The notes under the pieces are model-generated. The model was not told where the DNA came from. It saw only the letters and a program-made list of their open reading frames with translations, and searched no databases. 64,000 bases of DNA, from positions 1 to 64,000 of the forward strand of contig CASDOW010000007.1 of NCBI GenBank assembly GCA_949282195.1, in the 5' to 3' direction. Positions 16,939 to 24,781 of this stretch are shown here, piece by piece (position 1 is the stretch's first letter; each line of letters opens with the position of its first letter). The stretch is from an uncultured bacterium (GTDB lineage Bacteria; Cyanobacteriota; Vampirovibrionia; Gastranaerophilales; Gastranaerophilaceae). The position numbers were made by a program, and so were the translations under genes.

Positions 16939-17505
16939 ATGCGAAGATTATTTTTAATTTTATACTTGGCAATTAGTATTTTAATAGGTGTGCAATCTTC
17001 ATTTGCGCTCGATTATTCAAGAATTTCGACTAATCCTAAAATAGTTGCCGCATTAAATTCACTCGAAAGTATCAACAGACGTGATGTAATTTCGATTTTG
17101 TATGGAAGAAATGCCACAAAAAAACCAATTAGGGTCATGTTTCGGGACTTAGCGGTTTATGGCTGTCAAGATTGCGAAGCCTTGACTATCAGAACAAAAA
17201 ATAACGGGCTTGTGATTTATATTGCAAATGAACATAGAGGCTCAAGCACTGAAGGTTTAGCCTGTTTGATTGCCCATGAATCACAACATCATACATATAC
17301 AAATACAAAAGCAGAAGAATTGAGAGCTTGGATATCTGAATCTCAAGCATGGAATGAATTTACTAAGAGAAATAAAGCACTTTTAACTTCAAATGATCCT
17401 TTGGCAAAAAGAGAAAATTATATTGCAAAATTAAGAGCCAGAAGCGGTGTGCAAGGGGTTCAAAAGCTAATTGCAAACAATCCTGTGTATGCAGGTTTAA
17501 ATTAA
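16939..17505 (+). CDS. Exported HExxH-like putative metallopeptidase
   Basis: The ATG at 16939 opens a signal peptide (MRRLFLILYLAISIL, cleavage near SSFALD); a TTG at 16930, 4 nt after TAAGG, is an alternative start adding three residues. The mature part (about 160 residues) has CLIAHESQHHTYTNTKAEEL, where HESQH fits the HExxH zinc motif and the downstream glutamates (AEELRAW) could supply a third ligand. CQDC before it may form a disulfide. The fold resembles small gluzincin-type peptidases, but the substrate is unknown. A 7-bp hairpin (16895-16916) sits just before the start. Confidence 0.65.
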   Translation: MRRLFLILYLAISILIGVQSSFALDYSRISTNPKIVAALNSLESINRRDVISILYGRNATKKPIRVMFRDLAVYGCQDCEALTIRTKNNGLVIYIANEHRGSSTEGLACLIAHESQHHTYTNTKAEELRAWISESQAWNEFTKRNKALLTSNDPLAKRENYIAKLRARSGVQGVQKLIANNPVYAGLN

Positions 17506-17518
17506 TTAGATATTAAAA

Positions 17519-17552
17519 AGCCTTATCAAAATGATAAGGCTGGTTGTTTTGT
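17519..17552 (+). terminator. Intrinsic terminator
   Basis: A 10-bp perfect stem (17519-17528 with 17532-17541, loop of three A) is followed by a GT/T-rich tail after the exported peptidase gene. Confidence 0.8.
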
Positions 17553-17597
17553 TGTTTATGCTTCGAGATTGTGTTGTTAGGTGTTGATAATGCTTTT

Positions 17598-17852
17598 TTA
17601 CGCGATTGCGTTAAGTTTTTTTCCTTCTACATCTAAACCTTTTTCAATGCTTGCTTGTCTTTGCATGAAAGTTTCGTAGAAAATAGGAGATTGTTTAATT
17701 GTTCCTAAGAAATCTGTCAAAAAGCTTCCTTCATGTTTGGCATCAGATGTATTGTTGATAACATTTGCACCATAGTTAGAACGAACGCCTGATTTGAAAC
17801 GAATATTATTAATTGTACTTTGTACATTTTTTATTTTGCTTACTGTTAACAT
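17598..17852 (-). CDS. Small protein of unknown function
   Basis: The 84-residue product has no signal peptide or membrane segment. The N-terminus (MLTVSKIKNVQSTINNIRFK) is amphipathic and basic, the C-terminal half (SFLTDFLGTIKQSPIFYETF, then MQRQASIEKGL) probably helical. AGAGGTGAG lies at good distance before ATG and a strong promoter is present upstream, so it is likely a real and well-expressed gene. No family recognised. Confidence 0.6.
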   Translation of the reverse strand: MLTVSKIKNVQSTINNIRFKSGVRSNYGANVINNTSDAKHEGSFLTDFLGTIKQSPIFYETFMQRQASIEKGLDVEGKKLNAIA

Positions 17853-17920
17853 TTTGGTTTTCTCACCTCTTGTTTTTTCTATTTATTAGTGTTTGTTTAA
17901 CACTTGTTCTTTATATTTTT

Positions 17921-17949
17921 ATTATGCACCTAAAAATTTTATTTGTCAA
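17921..17949 (-). promoter_or_regulatory. Sigma-70-type promoter of the 17598 gene
   Basis: On the minus strand a perfect TTGACA (17944-17949), a 17-nt spacer and CATAAT (17921-17926) precede the gene by about 60 nt of leader. Confidence 0.75.
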
Positions 17950-18171
17950 CCCCTCTTTATAAATATTTTATTTTAAGCTATATCTATGTTTTAGCCATAT
18001 TTTACCAAAAAACCGTAATAACTGTCAAAAGTACACTTATTAAATTTATATTAAAATTTCAATAATTTTATAAAATATTACCCATGTGTGTAATTGTAAT
18101 AAGTACAAAAATATTATTATATATAATTAATCTTTTTCATACTTCCAGCTATTCTTAATTCCAGACAGTTT

Positions 18172-18193
18172 GGGGCGAAAGCCCCTTTTTTTT
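18172..18193 (+). terminator. Plus-directed terminator without an upstream gene
   Basis: GGGGC, loop GAAA, GCCCC and eight T form a classic terminator on the plus strand. The only neighbouring genes are on the minus strand, where no T-run follows the stem. Confidence 0.8.
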
Positions 18194-18207
18194 GCTTTAA
18201 AAGCTTC

Positions 18208-18990
18208 TTAATGAGAATGTTCTTTGTTATAATAGGTTTTTGCTCCGGATTCAGCACCAATAAAGCAATATATAAAAGGCAAAATTCTTCCTAAGGGAAG
18301 CTTTGAAAAAATACCTTCTTTAAAAGAGGCTAAAACAGGTATGACATCATCAATATGCACCAATAAGTCTTTTGGTCTTATATTTTTTTGAGTTTTATGC
18401 TCTTTATCTATGATATTTGAATTAATTGTATTAGATACACTTAAGCTAACGCCTAGTCCTGCAATTAATCCCGCAAGAATTACAACGCTTTTCAAGAGCT
18501 TGCTATTGTTAATTGTCTTAAATACACTTAATGAAGAGTTTTTTGATATTTTTTCAATTCCCCATTCGGTAATTTTAGCCGTTGCTGCGGGGATTATGAC
18601 ATTATTTGCAGTGAAAATACCTTGTTTTATTTTTTCTTTTTCGTTTCTTTTGTCTTTATCGATTGTTTTTGAAGCTAAAATGCTGCCAATAACCGCGCCG
18701 CATGATTGACTGACCATGGCAAAATAACCTTTTAAGCCTTCATAATCTATATCAGTAAAATCATAAATATTTTTTAAGGTTTTTTTGACATCTCCTTTAA
18801 CAAAGATGTCTTTTTTTACTCCTTTTTTATTTATGGCTAAAGCGAGTGCATAGCCTGCCAAAGTACCCAAGGCTGCGCCCATAAGTGCTCTTTTTTTGGT
18901 TTTTTCATCTCTTGCTATTATTTTATTTCTGACATTAGCAGGATAATCAAAGTTTTTGTATAAATCTTTTTGCGAGTAATTTGTATTCAT
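18208..18990 (-). CDS. Membrane protein of unknown function, tandem paralogue 2
   Basis: The 260-residue protein is a paralogue of the next upstream gene (19040-19825). Shared features in order: a cytoplasmic-looking start with YKNFDYP; glycine/alanine hydrophobic segment MGAALGTLAGYALALAI (about 37-53); KKDIFVKGDVKKT; LKGYFAMVSQSCGAVIGSIL (about 85-105); ANNVIIPAATAKITEW; VVILAGLIAGLGVSLSVSN; and a final DLLVHIDDVIPVLASFK, LPLGRILPFIYCFIGAESG. The small-residue-rich segments suggest two to four membrane helices. No enzymatic motif was recognised. No good Shine-Dalgarno precedes the ATG. Confidence 0.65.
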   Translation of the reverse strand: MNTNYSQKDLYKNFDYPANVRNKIIARDEKTKKRALMGAALGTLAGYALALAINKKGVKKDIFVKGDVKKTLKNIYDFTDIDYEGLKGYFAMVSQSCGAVIGSILASKTIDKDKRNEKEKIKQGIFTANNVIIPAATAKITEWGIEKISKNSSLSVFKTINNSKLLKSVVILAGLIAGLGVSLSVSNTINSNIIDKEHKTQKNIRPKDLLVHIDDVIPVLASFKEGIFSKLPLGRILPFIYCFIGAESGAKTYYNKEHSH

Positions 18991-19039
18991 TTTATTAGTC
19001 CAAATTGAATAAAACGATTAATATAAAAAAATTGCCTGT

Positions 19040-19825
19040 TTATTCGTATGTATAGTAATTTTTTTCTCCGACTTCAGATCCTAAAAGAAAATATATCAAC
19101 GGCATGCATCTATCCAAGGGAAGTCCTCGAAATATGCTATCTTTTGATGATGCTAAAATCGGTACAATGTCATCAACATGAACTAAAAAATCTGTTGGAT
19201 TTATTGTTTTCTTGCGTTTGTCATCCGGTTCTATTGTTTTTGTATTTATAAAATTAGAAATATTTAAACTTCCTAATAGACCGACCATTAAGCCTGATAT
19301 TACGGCAGCGTTTTTAAGAAGCTTGTTGTTGGAAATCTTTTTTAATAATTCGGATTTATCGGTAATTGAATTTTTGGATAGTAAGTATTCAACAGTTTTT
19401 GCGCATGCTGTCGGGATAGCTACATTATTCATTACAAAAACCGCTTCTTTGATTTTTTCTATCCTGCTTTCTTTGTGTTTATCTTGCCAGGAGCCGGCTA
19501 TTAAACTTCCAAAGCTTGCGCCTGCTGCTTGTAAAACCATATAAATATAACCCATGAATCCGTCATAATCAAGTTTTGTAAATTTGAGAAGATTTTTTGC
19601 AGTCTTTTTTATGTTATTTTTAACAAAAACATCCTTAATCGGTTCTTTTTTTCTTGCAAGGGCAATGCTTAACCCTAGTCCTATTCCTGTACCTATTGCA
19701 CTGCCTAAAATGCTTGCTTTCTTGGTTTTTTGTTCTTTTTGGATTGTTAAATAAGCCTGTTTTTCAGGAAATTCAAATGATTTGTATAAATTTTTTTCAA
19801 TGTTTGAAATTTTTAGCATAGGCAT
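19040..19825 (-). CDS. Membrane protein of unknown function, tandem paralogue 1
   Basis: The 261-residue product aligns along its whole length with the downstream protein: YKSFEFPEKQ, ILGSAIGTGIGLGLSIALA, KDVFVKNNIKKTAKN, FMGYIYMVLQAAGASFGSLI, MNNVAIPTACAKTVEY, AAVISGLMVGLLGSLNISNF, TDFLVHVDDIVPILASSK, LPLDRCMPLIYFLLGSEVGE. The arrangement indicates a tandem duplication that has diverged. MLKISN at 19819 is an alternative start; neither has a clear ribosome site. The strongest shared motif, LVHVDD/LVHIDD followed by IVPILASSK, may mark a functional site. Function unknown. Confidence 0.65.
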   Translation of the reverse strand: MPMLKISNIEKNLYKSFEFPEKQAYLTIQKEQKTKKASILGSAIGTGIGLGLSIALARKKEPIKDVFVKNNIKKTAKNLLKFTKLDYDGFMGYIYMVLQAAGASFGSLIAGSWQDKHKESRIEKIKEAVFVMNNVAIPTACAKTVEYLLSKNSITDKSELLKKISNNKLLKNAAVISGLMVGLLGSLNISNFINTKTIEPDDKRKKTINPTDFLVHVDDIVPILASSKDSIFRGLPLDRCMPLIYFLLGSEVGEKNYYTYE

Positions 19826-19963
19826 GCAGTATAAGGTTTCTCAAGATTATTTCTTGCTTTTATAAAATTTATTTTACATTCTGTTATAAATAATTGTAGT
19901 TATTACATATTTAATGTAGTCTTTTAATGAGTATTAGATTATTTTTTTAAGGTAATTATTTAT

Positions 19964-21028
19964 ATGTATGATAACGAGTTTTTTGTAGTAGACATGGCGT
20001 CTTGCTCATCAACCGGTGAAATTATTAACAGTCTGTCTTTAGCTCTTGAAACATTAAATCATTCAGGGAAAAAAATAGTTTTAAAACTAAACGACAGCCA
20101 ATTAAACCAATCTCAATTGTTGAGTATTCAATCTTTAGTAACAAGCTATGGATGTATATTAGATACAATTGAAACTTTGAATGAGCAAACAGCCCAAGTT
20201 GCACAAAATATGAATATTTTAGTTCAAAAACCCATTGAAAAAAGAGTTGAAGAAAAATATCCGCAAGATAATAAAGAGGAATTTCAATCTTTTTCAATGA
20301 ACAATGTGACCGATAATTCAATCGCCCTAAAAGATGTTAACGGATTGCATTTTGAAGCTGATTTGGATGAAATTCAAAGACAGCAAGATTCTATAAATAT
20401 TAATTCAGATTTAGTTAAAGCAGGAATTAATCCTCAAGGAAGTTTTGCTCAAATTGAACAACAAGTTGAAACAAAATATCCTTCTGTTGAAGAAATAAAC
20501 AGCATAACCGATGAATTTACAAAGTCATCAAATAATTTAGATGATGTTGAAAATCTCGAAAAAAATTCAATAGGTGTCTATAAAAAAGCCTATGATGAAA
20601 ACGCACTATCAGATGACGCCTGGGAAGAAGTTGATTTTTATGAAACACCAACTGATGACCCTGTTGTATCGGATTCCAAAAATACAACATACATAAATCA
20701 AACTCTACGTTCAGGACAAATTCTTGAATCAGACGGAAATGTTGTTATTATCGGAGATTGCCACCCTGGAAGTGAAATAAGAGCCCTTGGTGATATTACT
20801 GTTTGGGGTGTGTTATCAGGAATTGCCCATGCAGGATGCAAGGGTAATTTAAACGCAAAAGTCAGAGCTCTTAAAATGAATGCAGTTCAATTAAGAATTG
20901 GAAATTGCTATTCAAGACGTCCTGACGGCACAAATATTCCATATATTATCAGATCATCAATTTTTACTCCGGAAGAAGCCAGAGTTGTAGATGGCGAGAT
21001 AATGTTATTTAAGATTAATCAAAATTAA
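19964..21028 (+). CDS. minC: Septum site-determining protein MinC
   Basis: MinC blocks FtsZ assembly away from mid-cell when recruited to the membrane by MinD. The C-terminal beta-helix domain is clear at about residues 240-345: INQTLRSGQILESDGNVVII, GDCHPGSEIRALGDITVWGV, GIAHAG and VQLRIGNCYSR. The first 90 residues fit a divergent MinC N-domain. Between them is an unusually long acidic, asparagine- and glutamate-rich linker of about 130-150 residues, making the protein 354 aa against about 230 in E. coli. It is followed 12 nt later by minD. Confidence 0.93.
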   Translation: MYDNEFFVVDMASCSSTGEIINSLSLALETLNHSGKKIVLKLNDSQLNQSQLLSIQSLVTSYGCILDTIETLNEQTAQVAQNMNILVQKPIEKRVEEKYPQDNKEEFQSFSMNNVTDNSIALKDVNGLHFEADLDEIQRQQDSININSDLVKAGINPQGSFAQIEQQVETKYPSVEEINSITDEFTKSSNNLDDVENLEKNSIGVYKKAYDENALSDDAWEEVDFYETPTDDPVVSDSKNTTYINQTLRSGQILESDGNVVIIGDCHPGSEIRALGDITVWGVLSGIAHAGCKGNLNAKVRALKMNAVQLRIGNCYSRRPDGTNIPYIIRSSIFTPEEARVVDGEIMLFKINQN

Positions 21029-21040
21029 AGGAGCATATAA

Positions 21041-21853
21041 ATGGCAGGTTCTGTTATTGTTATTACATCTGGAAAAGGTGGTGTAGGTAAAACTACCACA
21101 TCCGCCAACATAGGCACAGCCCTTGCTCATATGGGTAATAAGGTTGTTTTAATTGATACGGATATCGGATTAAGAAACCTTGATTTATTACTTGGTTTAG
21201 AAAACAGAATTGTATATACAATTGTTGATGTTGTTGAAGAACGTTGCAAATTAAAACAAGCACTTGTGAAAGATAAGAAAAATCCAAATTTATGTTTATT
21301 GGCAGCAGCTCAAACAAGAGATAAATCCGCAGTTGATGCCGATCAATTGAAAGATATTTGCGAGCAATTAAAACAAGATTTTGACTATGTTCTTGTTGAT
21401 TGCCCCGCAGGTATTGAACAAGGCTTCCAAAATGCCGTAGCAGGAGCAAATGAAGCAATTGTTGTAACAACTCCCGAAATGAGTGCAATTCGTGACGCAG
21501 ATAGAATTATCGGCTTACTGGAATCAAAAGAAGGCGTTGAAAAATACAGGTTGCTTGTAAATCGTGTTAGACCGAAATTAATTAAATCCAACGATATGAT
21601 GGGTGTAGATGATGTTGTTGAAATCTTATCTTGCGATTTAATCGGTGTTATTCCTGAAGACACAAACATTATTACATCAACAAATAAAGGTGAACCTGTT
21701 GTAAACGATGAAAAGTCTTTGGCAGGAAAAGCTTATTTAAATGTTGCAAGAAGAATTATGGGCGAAGATGTTCCATTGTTAGACATTGATGAACCAACTA
21801 CACTAATAGATAAAATTAAAAAATTCTTTGCAACCAAGAAAGCGCAGGGCTAA
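21041..21853 (+). CDS. minD: Septum site-determining ATPase MinD
   Basis: MinD is a deviant-Walker ATPase that dimerises on the membrane with ATP and recruits MinC; MinE stimulates its hydrolysis. The 270 residues show KGGVGKTTTSANIG (residues 11-24, signature lysine included), LIDTDIGLRNLDLLLG, DYVLVDCPAGIEQGF, and the C-terminal amphipathic membrane-targeting helix LIDKIKKFFATKKA. AAAGGAG precedes the ATG. The minE start follows the stop after one nucleotide. Confidence 0.98.
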   Translation: MAGSVIVITSGKGGVGKTTTSANIGTALAHMGNKVVLIDTDIGLRNLDLLLGLENRIVYTIVDVVEERCKLKQALVKDKKNPNLCLLAAAQTRDKSAVDADQLKDICEQLKQDFDYVLVDCPAGIEQGFQNAVAGANEAIVVTTPEMSAIRDADRIIGLLESKEGVEKYRLLVNRVRPKLIKSNDMMGVDDVVEILSCDLIGVIPEDTNIITSTNKGEPVVNDEKSLAGKAYLNVARRIMGEDVPLLDIDEPTTLIDKIKKFFATKKAQG

Positions 21854-21854
21854 T

Positions 21855-22322
21855 ATGAAAGATATTTTTTCAGATTTATATGACAGAGTTTTAAGTTTTT
21901 TTACTGCTCAAACTGCCGATGAAACAAAAACTGTTGCAAAAAGCAGACTAAGGACTGTTTTAATGCAAGATAGAGTCGGTTTTTCAGAACGTGCCATGCA
22001 AATGCTAAAAGACGATATGCTGGAATCTATTTCAAGATATTTAGAAATCGACATTGACTCCTTTGATTTAAGCATAGACGCAGGCGAAAATACCACAATT
22101 TTAAATTTAAGTATTCCTGTTTTAAGAACAAAAACAGATGAAGAAATAGACGAAGCAATTGCAATAGCTCAAAATAAAAACATTGAAAAAACAAATGAAA
22201 TTGTAGGCGAATTAAAAGAGCTTGTAAAAGAAAAAGCTCAAGAGCTTGCAGGACAAATGTCCGAGCAAGATGAAGAGAAGAAAAAGAAAATACAAAACAT
22301 GCTAAATAATTACAATATTTAA
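21855..22322 (+). CDS. minE: Cell division topological factor MinE, C-terminally extended
   Basis: MinE drives pole-to-pole or ring dynamics by displacing MinC and stimulating MinD. The start at 21855 lies one base after the minD stop; an upstream in-frame start inside minD is unlikely. Residues 1-90 hold the family core: an N-terminal amphipathic membrane helix (MKDIFSDLYDRVLSFF), the contact segment SRLRTVLMQDRVGFSER, and LKDDMLESISRYLEIDIDSF with the beta strands after it. Residues 95-155 add a charged, probably coiled-coil tail (EIVGELKELVKEKAQELAGQ) absent from the 88-residue E. coli protein. Confidence 0.93.
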   Translation: MKDIFSDLYDRVLSFFTAQTADETKTVAKSRLRTVLMQDRVGFSERAMQMLKDDMLESISRYLEIDIDSFDLSIDAGENTTILNLSIPVLRTKTDEEIDEAIAIAQNKNIEKTNEIVGELKELVKEKAQELAGQMSEQDEEKKKKIQNMLNNYNI

Positions 22323-22396
22323 ACCATGGCTTGAAATTTCGTTATGTTTTAAATATTATTAAACTTAGCTCATCACAATAACAAAAGGAGAAACCA

Positions 22397-22894
22397 ATGC
22401 AGGTTATATTAAAAAAAGATGTTCAAAATATAGGTGAAGTAGGCGATTTAGTTAACGTTAAAGACGGATACGCAAGAAACTACTTAATTCCTAACTCTTT
22501 AGCTGAAGTTGCAACAAAGGGCGCATTAGCTCAAAGAGAAAGAAACATAGCAAGAATTAAAGCAAAAGCTGAAAAATTACATCAAGAAGCACTTGCCGCT
22601 AAAGAAGAAATTGAAAAAATAGGTGCAATTTCATTGAGCGCTAAAGCAGGTGAATCAGGAAAATTATTCGGTACAATTACAACTAAAAAATTATCAGAAG
22701 AACTTCTTGCAAAATGCGGTATGGAAATTGACAAAAAATCAATTATTCTTGATAACCCAATCAATCACATCGGCAATTTTGTAATGACAATTAAACTTTC
22801 TTCTAAGGTAAAAGCTCAATTAAATGTTGAAGTAACTGCTTCTGAAACAATCAAAGAAGTTTTTGAAGAAACAACCGAACAAGAAGAAGCATAA
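22397..22894 (+). CDS. rplI: Ribosomal protein L9
   Basis: L9 is a large-subunit protein whose two globular domains are joined by a long helix and which helps keep reading frame. The N-terminal domain is unmistakable: VILKKDVQNIGEVGDLVNVK, DGYARNYLIPNSLA. The central helix (residues 40-78) and a C-terminal domain with GESGKLFGTITTKKLSEEL follow. At 165 residues it has an acidic tail slightly longer than usual. AAAGGAG precedes the ATG and a terminator follows, so it is a single unit. Confidence 0.98.
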   Translation: MQVILKKDVQNIGEVGDLVNVKDGYARNYLIPNSLAEVATKGALAQRERNIARIKAKAEKLHQEALAAKEEIEKIGAISLSAKAGESGKLFGTITTKKLSEELLAKCGMEIDKKSIILDNPINHIGNFVMTIKLSSKVKAQLNVEVTASETIKEVFEETTEQEEA

Positions 22895-22914
22895 TAAAAA
22901 ATATAAATATATAA

Positions 22915-22942
22915 AAACCCTCTCAAATTGAGAGGGTTTTTT
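22915..22942 (+). terminator. Intrinsic terminator after rplI
   Basis: A 12-bp perfect stem (AAACCCTCTCAA and its complement) leads directly into a T-run. Confidence 0.93.
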
Positions 22943-23056
22943 GTTAAGAATTGTAAAATGAAAAAACTAAATCGTTAATGACTAATCAATCGTGGAATTA
23001 TCTATGTAGATGAAGTAATAAAAATCTGCAAGTAGTTTAAAGCAAAGGTGGTAAAA

Positions 23057-23935
23057 ATGGGTTTATCAGCAAGTCAGGGCAGGATGCTCTTGTTAACTGC
23101 CAGAAAAAGTGATTTAGAATTTAGGGCACAACAAATTTCACAAAAGAGATTAGTTTTATCTCAACAATTGGAAGATATTGCAACTGATTATGAAGATGCA
23201 ACATCTGACAGACAAATGAAAATTACACTTTATTCAACAACTGCCGATTCAGATGGCGGTGCACAAAAAATTACAAAAGAGGTAAATTTAACATACTCAA
23301 ACTTAATCAGCGGTTCACTAGGAGCAACAGACGGCAGCTTGCAAGCCAATATGCTTACAGGTGAACAAGCTTATACAAGTAACGTTGCATACAGACTTGT
23401 AAATTTTGACGGTGCTATTGTGGTTTCAAATGCAAACGAAATCCCTGGAGTAAGCTTTGATGACAATGGCGAACTAAACACATCAGATGATGCTTACGAA
23501 GTTAAAAAAGGAGCTGATGGCAAATTAAGAGTTTCTATTGAATCAACAGGCGCAGTTTATGTTGTAGACGGAAATCTTGCAACAGGCTCAACTGATTCTT
23601 CAGGCTCCATAACCGGTCCAAACTACTTACAAGACTGCTTAAGAAACGGTAAATATCTAATTCAAAGATTTGATACTTCTTCTGACGAAGGCAAATGGAG
23701 AAATATTTCTTGGGATGCAACCGCAAATATTTCAGACGGTTATTATCAAGATAACGATGACGCCGCAAAGGCAAAATACGACAGATTACAACAACAAATT
23801 CAAGCTCAAGATAAAAAATTAGAAATGGAACTTGATAATGTTGAAACCCAAAGAAGTGCCGTTAAAACAGAAGAAGAATCTGTAAAAAAAGTTATAGATG
23901 AAAACATTGAAAAATCCTTCAATGCTTTCGGCTAA
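23057..23935 (+). CDS. Lineage-type protein with N-terminal helical and C-terminal coiled-coil regions
   Basis: The start at 23057 (MGLSASQGRMLLLTARKSDL) follows AAAGGTGG; the GTG three codons earlier overlaps that site. The 292-residue protein has an N-terminal helical block (LTARKSDLEFRAQQISQKRL), a central beta/serine-threonine-rich part (about 60-215), and a C-terminal coiled coil (about 230-285: KLEMELDNVETQRSAVKTEE, VKKVIDENIEKSF). The layout of helices flanking a variable middle is reminiscent of axial, self-assembling or secreted proteins such as flagellar axial parts, but no such family was recognised. It is a single unit with a terminator. Function unknown. Confidence 0.6.
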   Translation: MGLSASQGRMLLLTARKSDLEFRAQQISQKRLVLSQQLEDIATDYEDATSDRQMKITLYSTTADSDGGAQKITKEVNLTYSNLISGSLGATDGSLQANMLTGEQAYTSNVAYRLVNFDGAIVVSNANEIPGVSFDDNGELNTSDDAYEVKKGADGKLRVSIESTGAVYVVDGNLATGSTDSSGSITGPNYLQDCLRNGKYLIQRFDTSSDEGKWRNISWDATANISDGYYQDNDDAAKAKYDRLQQQIQAQDKKLEMELDNVETQRSAVKTEEESVKKVIDENIEKSFNAFG

Positions 23936-23972
23936 ACCTACATACCCACATTCCGCTTAACTTAAATTACTT

Positions 23973-24004
23973 AAATGCAAATCAGTATGGTTTGCATTTT
24001 TTTT
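23973..24004 (+). terminator. Intrinsic terminator
   Basis: A 9-bp perfect stem (23973-23981 with 23991-23999) is followed by a T-run that runs into the end of the convergent kinase-like gene. Confidence 0.85.
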
Positions 24005-24686
24005 ATCTTATCGGAATTTCAAAACCAAAGATATTTGTATCATCTATCAAAGATTTTGCTATAATTGTTCCAAAATGCGCATTTATAATCTCTTTTGATA
24101 AATATAAACCCAGCCCCAGAGTGGTTTTATTAAATGTTGTTTTTTTCTTGTATTTTTCAAAAATTTCCTTTGAAAAATCGGTAGTAATTGGAGTACCTTT
24201 GCTTTTTATTTCAAAAATCAGGCTGTTTTTTCTTGTATAAAAATTAATGTCTATACTGCTATTGTCAAAAGCATAATCAATGCTGTTTGATAAGAGATTA
24301 AATATTGTAATTTTCATATATAATTTATCTGCATATATTGACAATTCTTCTTTCGTATCAATATTTACGGTAATATTACGATATTTTAAAATTATTTTTA
24401 ATTCATCTAATATTTTTCTTAAAACACTATTTATATCAAAAACTTCGCAAAATGGCTTTATTTTCTCATTTTCAAGAGAATTGATAATACTGAAAACATC
24501 AATTAAATGCTGCATGTATCTGCAAGAATGGATTGTTAGTTCAATTAAATCTTTGTCTTGCGAGCCAAAGTTTTTACCGCTGACTTTAAGCAATGTTTCT
24601 AATGCTGTAATTTGTGCTAATGCCGGAGTTTTTAAATCATATAAAATTTTTGGCAAGAAATCTTGTTTTTTATTTTTAGTTCTCAT
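24003..24686 (-). CDS. Histidine kinase-like protein lacking the phospho-accepting histidine
   Basis: The 227 residues cover only a HisKA-like helix pair and an HATPase_c domain; no sensor, membrane segment or receiver is present. The H-box reads FLPKILYDLKTPALAQ, aligning with FLANVSHELRTPL, so Tyr16 replaces the phosphorylated His. The N-box (ITIFNLLSNSIDYAF) is intact and the G2 box keeps LGLGLYLSKEI, but the G1 box is SKGTPI instead of DNGxGI. The protein may bind ATP weakly or act as a partner or decoy without autophosphorylation. It is not next to a response regulator. A perfect 12-bp inverted repeat lies just upstream. Confidence 0.75.
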   Translation of the reverse strand: MRTKNKKQDFLPKILYDLKTPALAQITALETLLKVSGKNFGSQDKDLIELTIHSCRYMQHLIDVFSIINSLENEKIKPFCEVFDINSVLRKILDELKIILKYRNITVNIDTKEELSIYADKLYMKITIFNLLSNSIDYAFDNSSIDINFYTRKNSLIFEIKSKGTPITTDFSKEIFEKYKKKTTFNKTTLGLGLYLSKEIINAHFGTIIAKSLIDDTNIFGFEIPIR

Positions 24687-24699
24687 CTTTATATCTAGT

Positions 24700-24732
24700 T
24701 TTGTAGTATTAACGATAAAATAATACTACAAA
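24700..24732. repeat. 12-bp perfect inverted repeat upstream of the kinase-like gene
   Basis: TTTGTAGTATTA (24700-24711) and its exact complement (24721-24732) flank a 9-nt centre, 14 nt upstream of the minus-strand start at 24686. No T-run follows on either strand, so an operator or leader hairpin fits better than a terminator. Confidence 0.6.
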
Positions 24733-24746
24733 GTACAAAAAAATGG

Positions 24747-24781
24747 AAATTTAATTTATATATTTAATATAAATTAAATTT
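24747..24781 (-). terminator. Probable AT-only terminator of metXW
   Basis: A perfect 15-bp stem made only of A and T (24747-24761 with 24767-24781) overlaps the metW stop. A run of seven T follows a few bases later on the minus strand. Confidence 0.6.

Larger units (their letters stand above)
17853..18207. other. 355-bp intergenic region with one promoter and one plus-directed terminator
   Basis: No convincing coding frame is seen. It contains the promoter of the 17598 gene, a small hairpin in that gene's leader (17888-17904), AT-rich sequence, and a plus-directed terminator at 18172-18193 with no plus-strand gene in front of it. Confidence 0.6.

Noticed and set aside
21828-21854. MinE start inside minD
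   Set aside because: The ATG one base after the minD stop gives the standard MinE N-terminal amphipathic helix; the upstream start adds an arginine-rich leader that would disrupt it.
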